Below are positions 10,871-19,983 of a DNA stretch of 64,000 nucleotides, piece after piece. The translations under genes were made by a program, and so were the position numbers. The stretch is from Aphanomyces cochlioides. Its lineage: Eukaryota > Oomycota > Saprolegniomycetes > Saprolegniales > Verrucalvaceae. Position 1 is the stretch's first letter, and the number at the start of each line of letters is the position of its first letter. The stretch covers positions 806,001 to 870,000 of the forward strand of contig JAHQRK010000028.1 of the NCBI GenBank assembly GCA_019828595.1, read 5' to 3'. The notes below the pieces were generated by a model that worked only from the letters and a program-made list of their open reading frames with translations, searched no databases and was not told the DNA's origin.

Positions 10871-12202
10871 ATGGTTCGGTTCTCTGTGCGGCAAGTCTTG
10901 ATTAACGAATTGCAACGTCTCATTGCTGTTGCGACAGTGATGTCAAGCAAACATGGCCTTGTTGTGTCTGATCATTCTACTTTGGATATTGATGGCATCA
11001 TGATTTTCCTCGATCCTCACTTTCATGAGTTTTTCTCAACTATTTTCGGCTCGTCATGGACTCAACTTGGGCTAAAGTTGAAAGATTTGCTGATTGTATA
11101 TGGCGCAATTGTATCTGAACGCTATCTATCCCGACGACTGCCTGTGCCAAAGCGAGAATCACCGTATAACTTTCTTCTGCTGCTTGATGATTATCGCTTT
11201 AGACAAGAAACTCGCATAGATCGAAGGAGCTTCCTTCAAATAGTTGATCTCATACGCAATCACACGATTTTTACCAATTTATCAACCCTACAACAAGCCC
11301 CCGTGCAAGAGCAACTTCTTGTCTTTTTGGCTAAACTGGGTCGTTATGGCAATGGAAGCTCAGTTAGAATTTTGTCTCGTCATTTTGGTATCAGTGAAGG
11401 CTCAGTTCTTTTGTATTGTCAAAGATGCCTTACAGCCATCATGGAATTAGAGTCTCGGGTCGTATTTTGGCCTGGTGTGGACGAGAGGTCATTGATTTCA
11501 AGTAGAATTGAAAAAGAACATGGTTTCAAAGGCTGTGTTGGATTTGTAGATGGAACGCTGTTTCCAGTGTATGCCCGACCATCTCTTCATGGAGAAGATT
11601 ATTACAGCCGCAAAGGATATTATGGTATGGCTGGTATGGTTATTTGCAATGACTTGAAGCGCATTCGCTTCCTGGATCTTGGTTGGCCTGGTGCCGTTCA
11701 TGACATGCGCGTTTGGTCGAACAGTAAGATCGAAACCATGCCTTGGCTCTACTTTAGTCACCTGCAGTTTTTACTAGCTGACTCTGGCTACATGCTTTGT
11801 GATTATTTATTGCCATCATACAAACGCACACGAGGCTCACAGCTGTCCGAAGAGCAATTAAACTTCAATACACGACTTGCCCAATGCCGCAGTGTGAACG
11901 AGCATTGCATTGGTCTCCTCAAAGGTCGCTTTCAGTCACTTCGTGGGATGCGGATGGATATTTCAAAGAAATCCGCTGCAAAAACGATGATTATGTACAT
12001 CAGATGTGCTTCGATTCTACACAACTTGCTCCTTGACATGGGCGACCCAAGTGACGATTGGGATTTTGAAATCCAAGATTACGATGAAACTAATGATCGC
12101 GTTGAAAACGACGAGTCATCAAATCACGGCTACAGCTGCACAAAAGATCGCCGTCAGTATCATACAAATAAGTTCTCGATCAAAGATCTCTTTGATAATT
12201 AA
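10871..12202 (+). CDS. HARBI1-like DDE transposase
   Basis: About 443 aa from ATG 10871; an upstream in-frame ATG-like start at 10835 would add a hydrophobic 12-residue lead. The DDE_Tnp_4/Harbinger core is clear: GFVDGTLFPVYARPS (first Asp), GWPGAVHDMRVW, FLLADSGYMLCDYLLPSYKR (second Asp), then VNEHCIGLLKGRFQSL (catalytic Glu), followed by a C-terminal helix with SILHNLLLD. An N-terminal helix-turn-helix region lies around FLAKLGRYGNGSSVRILSRHF. It would cut at the element's TIRs. The frame is complete, so the protein may be functional, although its partner gene is broken. Confidence 0.88.
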   Translation: MVRFSVRQVLINELQRLIAVATVMSSKHGLVVSDHSTLDIDGIMIFLDPHFHEFFSTIFGSSWTQLGLKLKDLLIVYGAIVSERYLSRRLPVPKRESPYNFLLLLDDYRFRQETRIDRRSFLQIVDLIRNHTIFTNLSTLQQAPVQEQLLVFLAKLGRYGNGSSVRILSRHFGISEGSVLLYCQRCLTAIMELESRVVFWPGVDERSLISSRIEKEHGFKGCVGFVDGTLFPVYARPSLHGEDYYSRKGYYGMAGMVICNDLKRIRFLDLGWPGAVHDMRVWSNSKIETMPWLYFSHLQFLLADSGYMLCDYLLPSYKRTRGSQLSEEQLNFNTRLAQCRSVNEHCIGLLKGRFQSLRGMRMDISKKSAAKTMIMYIRCASILHNLLLDMGDPSDDWDFEIQDYDETNDRVENDESSNHGYSCTKDRRQYHTNKFSIKDLFDN

Positions 12203-13321
12203 AGCCCTAGTCTATCTTTTTCTTTACGAGCGTGCTCGAGAACATCTTCTCGTGCCATTCCCATTTCATACATGAGCTTACATTCGTCCATGATGGCATT
12301 ATGCATCTCCTTTCTTCGTATTTTCTCCAATTCGCTGTTCTTTATGGCAACTTCTTTTTCTCGTTGATTTACTTCCCATTCTCTCGATTGCAAATACGCT
12401 TTGGCAATTTGTAGCTGCACTTGGCCTTGGCCTTCAAGCGCAGTAGCAATCGTCTCTCCAAATGATTTTTGTCGTTTGTCATTCGAGAGCTTTATTTTCT
12501 TTTTCATAGGTTTGCCATCGTTGTCACGTTCTTGTCGAGGTGGGGATCCATGATGACGAGACAATTCAGCATCGTAGTCAGTTCTTTGAGTGTTATTGAT
12601 TGGGTTTTCCATTGATTCATCACTCTCATAGTCTACTGCATCACCAGTGCTCGAGTGATAAACTGGTTTAGCCAACGGTTTGTCTTCAAGCACTATGGCT
12701 AGCTCATTGTAGTATTTGCATAGTTTCAGTTTCGCATCTTAAATTGTTTTCTATTTAGACCATGAATTATATGTTGTATTGCATCGATACCTCGTTTTGA
12801 GCCATTAGTTCAAGATGCTCGGGGTTGTCCTCGTCTACTTCATCTTCTCCTAGTCCTTTTTGGGTCAAACCATGACCGGTGTTTCGTTCCCAGTCCTTTG
12901 CTCTGTTAAACGACGCCACAATTCGCGAGATTTTGTCAATAACGGCGGCCCCATCACGAAGAAAACCATGCTGACGATGAAGCAATTGTGCGCTTGCTGA
13001 CTCCAGTTTTTGTCTTAGCCGCTCCCTTGTAGCGCATCCAGTTGGAGAAGTTGCCATTCCTATCCCGCTGTGTGATCCAGGCAATAAGAACATCTGCTGA
13101 GCTGCGCCCAAGGGTTGACGCATTTGTGCATGGCTCGCACTTGCAGTTGTCGCCGTCGCACGTGACCACCATGGTCGCCACCAGTCACTTTGAAAAGTGA
13201 TAAAGTGAAAAACTTCTGTGCGTACAAAGCTCTGAGGCTTTTCTGCCTCAGAGCACAGAGCAGAAAACAGAACAGGACGATATAATGTCAGCCAGTCAGA
13301 ATGATTTGTGATTTGAGACAT
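12199..13321 (-). pseudogene. Myb/SANT-like partner protein of Harbinger-1, broken
   Basis: Read on the minus strand, three pieces belong together. One frame (13181-12954) holds DVLIAWITQRDRNGNFSNWMRY. A second (to 12767) holds DKISRIVASFNRAKDWERNTGHG. The third, after a likely intron near 12725-12775, holds LKLCKYYNELAIVLEDKPLA and a coiled-coil C-terminus ending KEKDRLGL. This order matches the Myb/SANT-like second protein of PIF/Harbinger elements, which helps the transposase bind ends. At least one frameshift separates the first two pieces, and the intron phase does not close cleanly, so this copy is probably dead. Confidence 0.7.
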
Positions 13322-13392
13322 TGTTCTGTTCTGATTTCCTGGTCAGCTTTGAAACCCCCTAATATCGAATAAACCCTCGGAGTAATTTGTTG

Positions 13393-14798
13393 TACACCTT
13401 TGCCAGATCAAGTTGACGGCTTAGGACATCAACCTGATTTCTCGAGATAAAAAACCGAAAAAAAACGACTTTATTTTATAACAAAAGAAACGAAATGAAA
13501 TATGCAGATCAAGATGGAAAATGCAGAGTTCAATATGAATCACTCTCCCCAGCGCATGTCCTCGAAGCGAAGAGCTGCTTCGTGGGCAGAAGCACAGTGA
13601 AGCACAAACTTCTGGACTATCACGGGTGTGATGCAAGCGATCGACGACGATGCAGCGTCTTCAAGAAGAGCCATACGCTGTTGGCACCAGTACGTGAAGT
13701 CGAAGTCGCGAATGATTTGGCGGCTTCTATGGTCAGCAAGGTAAGACTTCACTCGGGATTTCAAAACGCTAAAGCACCCTTCAATTGGGTTGCACATCGG
13801 ACTGTACGGCGCCAAGCGTAAAAGGACCATATCGTCATGTTGGACGACGAGATTCTCCAAGCTGGAGTGAGCTGGGGCGTTGTCGAGGACAATCACAATG
13901 GTCTTCCCATTGAAGTCGTTTGCATACGACGCACTCAACTTGGCAGTTTGATAAACTTCTTCAATAAAAGTCGCAGCTTGAGCTTGCTTGATGCTACCCT
14001 TCTCCATTTTGTAATGAACTAAGCCAATTGACGATGCAACGGCGCATTGCAGCTGCAGATTCGGACCCTTTGAGGCCACCAATTCAACCGTCGCTCGTTG
14101 ATCCTTTTTGGCTCTACCCTTTGTGCGTTTGCAGTACAAGTTGTAATTTGTCTCGTCAAGAAAAATGACCAAGGCGTCCGCTTCGTAGTGGCGGCGCAAT
14201 TCCTCAACAAAGTCGCGTCGAAGATCCTTGTTTCTCTCGCTGTTACATGTCGTTGGTTCAATGCGGACGTTTTTCACCGTATAAAGCATTCCCAGGCACT
14301 TGGCACTGATGGTGGATGTCGACAAAACAACATTGTGCTCAGCCTCGATCATCGCTTTCATTGCTTCAAGCGTGTACGTGCAGTCTTTGTTTATGTATCG
14401 TTCAAGTGATTCGAGAACGGCTGGCGTCACCTTGACACGCTGAGCTCGCTTCCCACCACGCGGCAGTACATCCGTTCGTTGACTCGATACGATTCGTCTA
14501 GCTGTTGAGCTTGACATGCCGTTGTCAATTGCTACTTGAAGCCAATTTCGTCCTTCGCGTCATGATTGTAAAACACGTGACTTTGCTGCTGGGTCGATGG
14601 GGGCTCTTCTTGCCATTCGTGTATTGTAAAGTGACGTCGCCTGCCTTCGTGTGAGCTGATCGTGGCAAGCTTTCATGTTGATTTGTGTATTTATCATATT
14701 GATTTGAATATTAAAATACGAATGTATTATGAGAAAAGTTTTTATCCGGATTGCCATGTTGGTATGCCAAGCAGTCAATTTGATCTGGCAAAGGTGTA
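13393..14798. mobile_element. Tc1/mariner-type element with ~45-bp TIRs and TA duplication
   Basis: The dinucleotide TA flanks both ends (13393-13394 and 14797-14798). Inside it, CACCTTTGCCAGATCAA is present at the left and as its reverse complement at the right. Imperfect pairing extends to about 45 bp. The element encodes one DDE_3 transposase on the minus strand. It begins only 30 bp after the right end of Harbinger-1's target duplication. Confidence 0.88.
13540..14616 (-). pseudogene. Tc1/mariner (DDE_3) transposase with one nonsense codon
   Basis: The frame runs from ATG 14614-14616 (MARRAPIDPAAKSRVLQS) to the stop at 13540-13542. It is interrupted only by TGA at 14560-14562, directly before REGRNWLQVAIDNG. 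The context fits a CGA-to-TGA change. Downstream, 325 residues are open: an HTH region, then VIFLDETNYNLYCKR (first Asp), IVIVLDNAPAHSS (second Asp) and APYSPMCNPIEGCFSVLK (third acidic position). Initiation at the internal ATG 14517 would lose part of the DNA-binding domain. The copy is recent because it carries a single lesion. Confidence 0.85.
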
Positions 14799-15054
14799 GA
14801 AGATGACACAACATTCACTGTTATCTTGGTGCTGAGTCCCAGAATGTTGACGAGTATTGACTGGCTCCAGCAATTTGGGTCTTCAGATACTTGGATCAAA
14901 GTTCTACAGGCAAGCTCCTCTCCGTGTCGGACGTCCACACCGATATCCTCATGGCACTTGCAAGAAAAAATAGTAGTAGCAACCTCGTATAGTATACATT
15001 CATTCAAACATTTCTTGCAATACATTATTCAATATATTTGGAATTCCAGTGTTG

Positions 15055-15230
15055 GATTCAAACACTGAGTTTTGGGGTCTGAACTCAGTGTTTGAGGCAC
15101 CAAACTCCGTGCCCGCAGTTTGAAAATCAGTTTCAGTGTTAAACTCAGTGTACCGGTGGAGCAAAACTCAGTGTCGCAACAAGCAAGAACTCAGTCTCAG
15201 TGTCAAACTCAGTGATCGGTGGAGAAACTC
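15055..15230. repeat. Cluster of AACTCAGTG short repeats
   Basis: At least six copies of AAACTCAGTGT or close variants, plus inverted CACTGAGTTT, occur in about 175 bp directly downstream of the stop codon of the 15231-15863 gene. Two sub-blocks share the string CGGTGGAG next to the motif. It reads as a small decayed minisatellite or 3' region repeat; no function is claimed. Confidence 0.6.
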
Positions 15231-15863
15231 TTAGTTGCCAGTAACCTTGCGGCGGATCCAGCTCTTGGCGCGGTCCATGAATTTACCACCGCCGTAGGAA
15301 CCAACTTTACCGCCAACTTTGTCGCCTATGTATCCACCGACCTTGCCGCCGACAGTTCCATAGCCACCAGGAGCACCAGCTACACTACTTCCAATCGCAG
15401 AACCAGCCGCCGTCCCAGCGGTGGTTCCAAGGTACGTGCCTGCTTTCGTGCCAGCACGACGTCCGAAGAAACGACCAATTCTGCCGCCGATCGCACTGCC
15501 AATACCCATAAAGTCAGCATTCTCCTCGCCACCTTCTTGCAACGCCTCAGCGACAGCTTGCTTCTTGGACTTCTTGGAACGAGACAACTTGTTGGCCGAA
15601 GCACCATGACGCTTCTTGCCAGCTCCACGAGGCTTCTTACCAAGACCACGGGACTTCTTACCAGCACCACGTCGGCGGGAGCCCTTCTTCTTGGCAGCAA
15701 CAGCAGCGAACTCAGCAGCTTCGAGGGCGCGGCTGTAGACGTTGTTGGACACCGCATAGTCGGCATCGTTGTGGACGAGGACTTGCATGACGGGCGAGTC
15801 TTGACTGAAGTCATGGGCGAGGGCGACGCAGGCCGTCAGAGCAAGGGGAGCCAAGAATCGCAT
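15231..15863 (-). CDS. Secreted basic protein with glycine-periodic C-terminal domain
   Basis: 210 aa. The signal peptide is MRFLAPLALTACVALA, followed by HDFSQDSPVMQVL. This is the same N-terminal block as the Lys-repeat proteins at 1504, 4404 and 6515. Residues ~35-55 read SNNVYSRALEAAEFAAVAA. Residues ~56-100 are basic (KKKGSRRRGAGKKSRG). From ~115 the protein changes to a Gly/Ala periodic region: GIGSAIGGRIGRFFGRRAG, then repeated G-x3-G spacing through VGGKVGGYIGDKVGGKVG, ending RAKSWIRRKVTGN. G-x3-G periodicity resembles glycine zippers that pack helices or insert in membranes; that link is inference. The copy at 17204 is its closest paralogue. Confidence 0.82.
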   Translation of the reverse strand: MRFLAPLALTACVALAHDFSQDSPVMQVLVHNDADYAVSNNVYSRALEAAEFAAVAAKKKGSRRRGAGKKSRGLGKKPRGAGKKRHGASANKLSRSKKSKKQAVAEALQEGGEENADFMGIGSAIGGRIGRFFGRRAGTKAGTYLGTTAGTAAGSAIGSSVAGAPGGYGTVGGKVGGYIGDKVGGKVGSYGGGKFMDRAKSWIRRKVTGN

Positions 15864-17203
15864 CTTGGAATGCCAGACTCAATTGAAAATTGAGCTCGTC
15901 TATCTGCATCAAAGTTGAAAATGCGAAATGGAACGCAGCCACCTGCGTTCCTTCAGCAGTAGTCATGGTCGCTAACCAGAAGGAATTCACAATCAGTACT
16001 TTTGAGACAGCATTGGCGTCCACAGGATCGCTGCACGAATGCCGTTGGCATTCGACCCCGAGGGCCCACTTGCCAGGGATACCTTACTCTTAAATATTTT
16101 GAAGTCTACTGGATGTTATGGACGCTGCATTGGTTCAGTCCCTTCAAAGGAGGGAGCCCAAGTTGTTGTGGACTTTCAAGGACGAATGAACACTTGAGTA
16201 GATGACGAACTGTCCAAAGTTGAACCTGGTCGACTTCCTGCTGACGTGTAATTTTGTGGTCTCGTAGTGCCAGCGGAAGCAGCAGCTGGACATTCCAGTC
16301 AAGAGATATCCCTTCATTCCTCATCGGCCAACCCAATGCAGGCTGCTTGATTGTTTCACTTTGCTGGATCTGCCTTGAGCGTTCTTCGCGTGTTGATTTA
16401 GACGTTTGACTAGTTCCCCCGAGGAGGGGGACGTCGGAGGCAAGGAGATTCAAGTCGATTGTGTGTGCGTAATATCGAGCATATGCTCTGTTACGTAATC
16501 GTCCCTAGAGTTGGAGAAGAACAATCAACCTTACGGTAGATTTGGTGCGTAGAGGAACGAAAGGCTCGGTCATTCTACGGCAGAAAGCAAGCATACCGAG
16601 CAGACTCCATGGTATTTCCACCGAGGGCTTGGTAGGATGAAGAATTGATGCATTGAGTACCTTGAGATATGGTCAAAAAGTACTCAATTCATCGAGAATT
16701 GAAAGTGCAGTGTGTTGCATGGTCGGTTGTTGGATCGTTGGAAAATGACAAGAAGAGCAGTCTAGCCTCTAATCCTCCACTTGAAATGACAACGACGAAC
16801 ATGCGGCCCTGATTTCCCAGCCCATTTGTCTTCCACTTCGTTTGGACTTCAATTTGTAACCCGTACTATCCAGTAGAAATTCCTCTTCCTGAATAGTACT
16901 TGCTCTTCAATCAACGACAGCGTCTTGTGGTGCAGACGACACTAGAAACACGACAAGTTTGATCGAGAGCCCCTTGTCTGCTGCTACGATAGAACTTGCT
17001 CAGCGCTACCCTTGCTAAGGAGCTCCGTCTTGCCACGCGTTTGGTGGTTTTGCCAGGGCGAAAGCAGTGGCAATGATCTCCCTATGGTATGACTAATGGC
17101 AAAAACTACGCCCAGTTGGGTCGTAGCTGAGCGTTCCAATTCGTATATACATCTTTGATACACGTCAACGAGCTCACTTTTCTTTTTGCCTCCACCTTCA
17201 AAG
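15864..17203. other. Intergenic between two glycine-zipper paralogues
   Basis: No convincing gene. A minus frame at 16106-16453 (115 codons) has no features. The last ~30 bases before 17204 correspond to the start region of the paralogue but lack an ATG. Confidence 0.4.
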
Positions 17204-17848
17204 GTGCGATTCTTGCCCCCCCCCCTTGCTGTGACGGCCTGTATCGCCTTTGCCCATGACTTCAGCCAAGACTCACCCGTCATGCGAGCCCTCGCCCACG
17301 ACGATGCTGACTATGCGGTGTCCAACGACGTCTACAGCCGCGCCTTCGAAGCTGCTGAGTTCGCTGCTGTTGCTGCCAAGAAGAAGGGCTCCCGCCGACG
17401 TGGTGCTGGTAAGAAGTCCCGTGTTCTTGGCAAGAAGCCTCGTGGAGCTGGCAAGAAGTGCCGTGGTTTCAAGAAGTCCAAGAAGCATGCTGTCGCTGAA
17501 GCGTCGTCAGAAGGCGGCGAAGAAAATGCTGACTTTATGGGCATTGGCAGTGCGATCGGTGGCAGAATTGGTCGTTTCTTCGGACGTCGTGCTGGCACCA
17601 AGGCAGGCTCGTACATCGGATCCAAGGCTGGCACTGCAATCGGAACCAGTGTAGCCGGCCCTCCTGGTGGCTATGTCGGAAACAAAGTCGGTGGATCCGT
17701 CGGCGGCACAGTTGGCGGATATGTTGGTGAAAAGGTTGGTGGAAAAGTTGGTTCCTATGGTGGTGGTAAATTCATGGACCATGCAAAGAGCTGGGTCCGC
17801 CGAAAGTTCACCGGTGGCCGCCGTCGGCGTCTACAACTAACGGCCTAA
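17204..17848 (+). pseudogene. Paralogue of the glycine-zipper secreted protein with lost ATG
   Basis: The frame aligns with the 15231-15863 protein from its first residue, but the start codon is GTG at 17204 (GTGCGATTCTTG against ATGCGATTCTTG). The signal peptide core is altered by a poly-C run. It then reads AFAHDFSQDSPVMRAL, SNDVYSRAFEAAEFAAVAA and KKKGSRRRGAGKK, has a shortened basic part, and continues with GIGSAIGGRIGRFFGRRAG and the Gly-periodic tail. The end differs, with a GGRRRRLQLTA extension. No in-frame ATG precedes the signal peptide within the open frame. Either initiation is at GTG, an upstream exon supplies the start, or the copy is dead. Confidence 0.72.
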
Positions 17849-17935
17849 ATGAATATGGTATTGCGTTTTGTGTGATGTGGCCATGCCGTTCAAAGGTGTT
17901 CAGACAAGACAATCAACATACGCATGATCACAGAG

Positions 17936-18583
17936 TTAAATTGGGAATATCAGCTGGCCATCCTTAGTCCGTACGACTTTGAGAAAGTATGTAGACGGCA
18001 AGATGCCTTTCTCTCCAATACCTGGACACAAGAGAACGTTGTTGGCAGACTTGTAGAATGGAATCCCGTCTGCAATAGCTTGCACCATGTTGACGTAGAT
18101 CTTGAGTTGAGCACTCGTCCGCATGCCACTGATCACATCCGTGGATTCCCCCGCGGCGAAATGGATATGGTTTCGCGCCATCCGGCATAACCCATTGTGG
18201 TATATCGATTCCCAGTGGCGAAAGTACGTGCCATGGATGCACACAAGGTCACTCGCTTCCTCGAGAGTGACTGGAACTAGCAGCTCTTCGTCTTGCACTT
18301 GCTTGATTGTATGTCCCTGGTTGGCTCGGATACGCCAATTCGATGGATCAGGGTCACTTGAGTCGAGCGCAAAGCGTTGCTTGTTGCAGTTGGCCACAAT
18401 GCGTTGCACATCGTCCACGGTTGTCCCTCGGAGTTGCGGGAGCGCCAGGAGCGAACTCAACGGAATATACCCGTCAGGTGAAATAGGAAGCTTGAGCTCC
18501 ACTGCGCCGTGTCGAAGCACCCACGTCATCGTCTTGGAGCGGCGAACATCCGCCGATTGAGCATCGCCAGACTTGGTGGCCAT
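17936..18583 (-). CDS. TPT1: tRNA 2'-phosphotransferase (Tpt1/KptA family)
   Basis: 215 aa from ATG 18581-18583; a longer in-frame lead to 18775 looks like upstream sequence, not protein. Tpt1 removes the 2'-phosphate left at the splice junction after tRNA ligation, transferring it to NAD+. Family motifs are in order: RRSKTMTWVLRHG (the R-K/R-H substrate-binding start), PDGYIPLSSLL, RFALDSSDPDPSNWRIRANQG, CIHGTYFRHWESIYHNGL and ICVN/IYVNMVQAIADGIPFYKS near the C-terminus. The expected catalytic Arg-His-Arg-Arg set is partly visible (R and H in LRHG, R in IRANQG, and an R in MRTSAQ). It is divergent with OMA1 across a ~195-bp shared upstream region. Confidence 0.88.
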   Translation of the reverse strand: MATKSGDAQSADVRRSKTMTWVLRHGAVELKLPISPDGYIPLSSLLALPQLRGTTVDDVQRIVANCNKQRFALDSSDPDPSNWRIRANQGHTIKQVQDEELLVPVTLEEASDLVCIHGTYFRHWESIYHNGLCRMARNHIHFAAGESTDVISGMRTSAQLKIYVNMVQAIADGIPFYKSANNVLLCPGIGEKGILPSTYFLKVVRTKDGQLIFPI

Positions 18584-18709
18584 TAGAACTGACTCGGAGT
18601 AGTGAATGACCTTGCCAAATCCTGACCATCGAGTGAGTGATGGTACAGTGAGAAAGTGATGGTTAAATAATACGGATAATGGAATCGAATTATCCGGATC
18701 AAGATGCAC

Positions 18710-18739
18710 TGTCCGGTTAATGTAGAATTTAACCGGACA
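18710..18739. promoter_or_regulatory. Perfect inverted repeat in the TPT1/OMA1 intergenic region
   Basis: TGTCCGGTTAA (18710-18720) and TTAACCGGACA (18729-18739) are exact reverse complements around an 8-bp spacer. A related TTATCCGGAT lies at about 18690. The position between two divergent genes would suit an operator, but this may equally be a small MITE end. Confidence 0.45.
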
Positions 18740-18777
18740 TTGCTTTTCTATCCAATTCGTTTGACACATCCGCATAA

Positions 18778-19983
18778 ATGACCAAAGTGGTGGGACGAGT
18801 GCCGACGTATGTCAAGGTTGGTGCCGCGGCGAGTATTGCGCTAGGATTCGGTAAGGAATACGCTTGTATAGACGTTGACGTGAAATTAAGGCTTTCTTGC
18901 AATGCATATCGAGACGGTACCTCAAACAGGACGCAAGAGGTTGATGCTAGTGAGCCCTGGTGCGTTTTTGTAACATCGCATTGAAATGACAATGAAGCTT
19001 AGAGACGGAACGTCGACTTGGAGAGGAAACATTTCGCGAAGTACTGGCGCAACATAGGAATGATATTTTGCCAGCGTCGGACCCGGTATGTTCCAAGCTC
19101 ACGTGCATTGATCTGATTGTCTCAAGTAGAAGTCCAGGATGGTGAAACGCGTTGGACAACGTATAGCTCGAGTGTCGGGTCAAAACGACTTTAAGTGGGA
19201 GTTTGTTGTGATTGACTCACCCGAGGCAAATGCATTTTGCGTGCCTGGGGGAAAAGTGTGTGTCTTCACGGGGTTGTTCAAGGTGCATACCTTATGAAGG
19301 CGGCTAACTCTCAAATCCATAGACTCTTCGCCATGAAGATGGCCTCGCTTCTGTCATGGGCCATGAAATTGCACACGCTCTCGCCCGTATATCCGTCATG
19401 CTTTGATCAAGTAGTCTTTATTATGTTGTAGGCCATAGTGGTGAACAAATGTCTCTGAGTGCTCTATTAATGCTCGGACTTTTGTTTCTTCCCCCAGAAT
19501 CCATTCAAATAGTTCGCGTGGTACGCTGGACTTGTCTGCGGTTTTGTGTTTTACTAACATTTCTGCAGGCATTTAGTTTGGGCGTCGACTTGCCATACTC
19601 GCGCAAGCATGAATTGGAAGCCGACGCAATCGGGTACTATATCACAATGATCGATGTTCAGTTACTCAATTGTTTGCTTAGATTGGAACTAATGGCCAAA
19701 GCTTGTTATGATCCCCGAGCAAGCCCCCAGGTTGAAAGCCTTCGTGAAAACCTCTCAAGTGTGTTGTAGATGTTTGCCGACTGGGACAAGAAGAAAATTG
19801 GCCAATCTCTCAAGTACTTTTCAACACATCCACCGAATTCTGAACGGTCAACTATTTTACAGTAAGATTCTCTCAATTGCATGGTGCAATCAGGAGTGCT
19901 TCAGGCGAATTATGAAAGAACCTCTAGCGTACTACAATCAGAATTGCCGCGACGTTCAAGATCAATTTCAGCGAGCTTACTAA
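18778..19983 (+). CDS. OMA1: OMA1-type M48 metallopeptidase, ten exons
   Basis: Spliced by eye: 18778-18850, 18891-18959, 19003-19085, 19130-19282, 19323-19386, 19432-19520, 19569-19633, 19682-19730, 19770-19861, 19905-19983. All nine introns are GT..AG and 39-48 bp. The exons sum to 816 nt and give 271 aa. The frame reads HIETVPQTGRKRLMLVSP, then FCVPGGKVCVFTGLF, then GHEIAHALARHSGEQ with the HExxH zinc site, then YSRKHELEADAIGLELM (third zinc ligand), KACYDPRASP and STHPPNSER. These are the OMA1 hallmarks of the stress-activated inner-membrane protease. No mitochondrial presequence is obvious. The first exon is weakly hydrophobic, and the start could lie further upstream. Confidence 0.85.

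Larger units (their letters stand above)
10683..13360. mobile_element. PIF/Harbinger-type element with TIRs and AAT target duplication (Harbinger-1)
   Basis: The ends are inverted: AGGGGGTTTCAAAG at 10683-10696 and its reverse complement CTTTGAAACCCCCT at 13347-13360. Pairing continues imperfectly (CAGGAA on both sides) to about 25 bp. The trinucleotide AAT flanks both ends (10680-10682 and 13361-13363), a 3-bp target duplication typical of Harbinger. Inside are two convergent genes: a DDE transposase (plus) and a Myb/SANT-like protein (minus). The transposase frame is open, while the partner gene has lost its frame. Confidence 0.85.
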
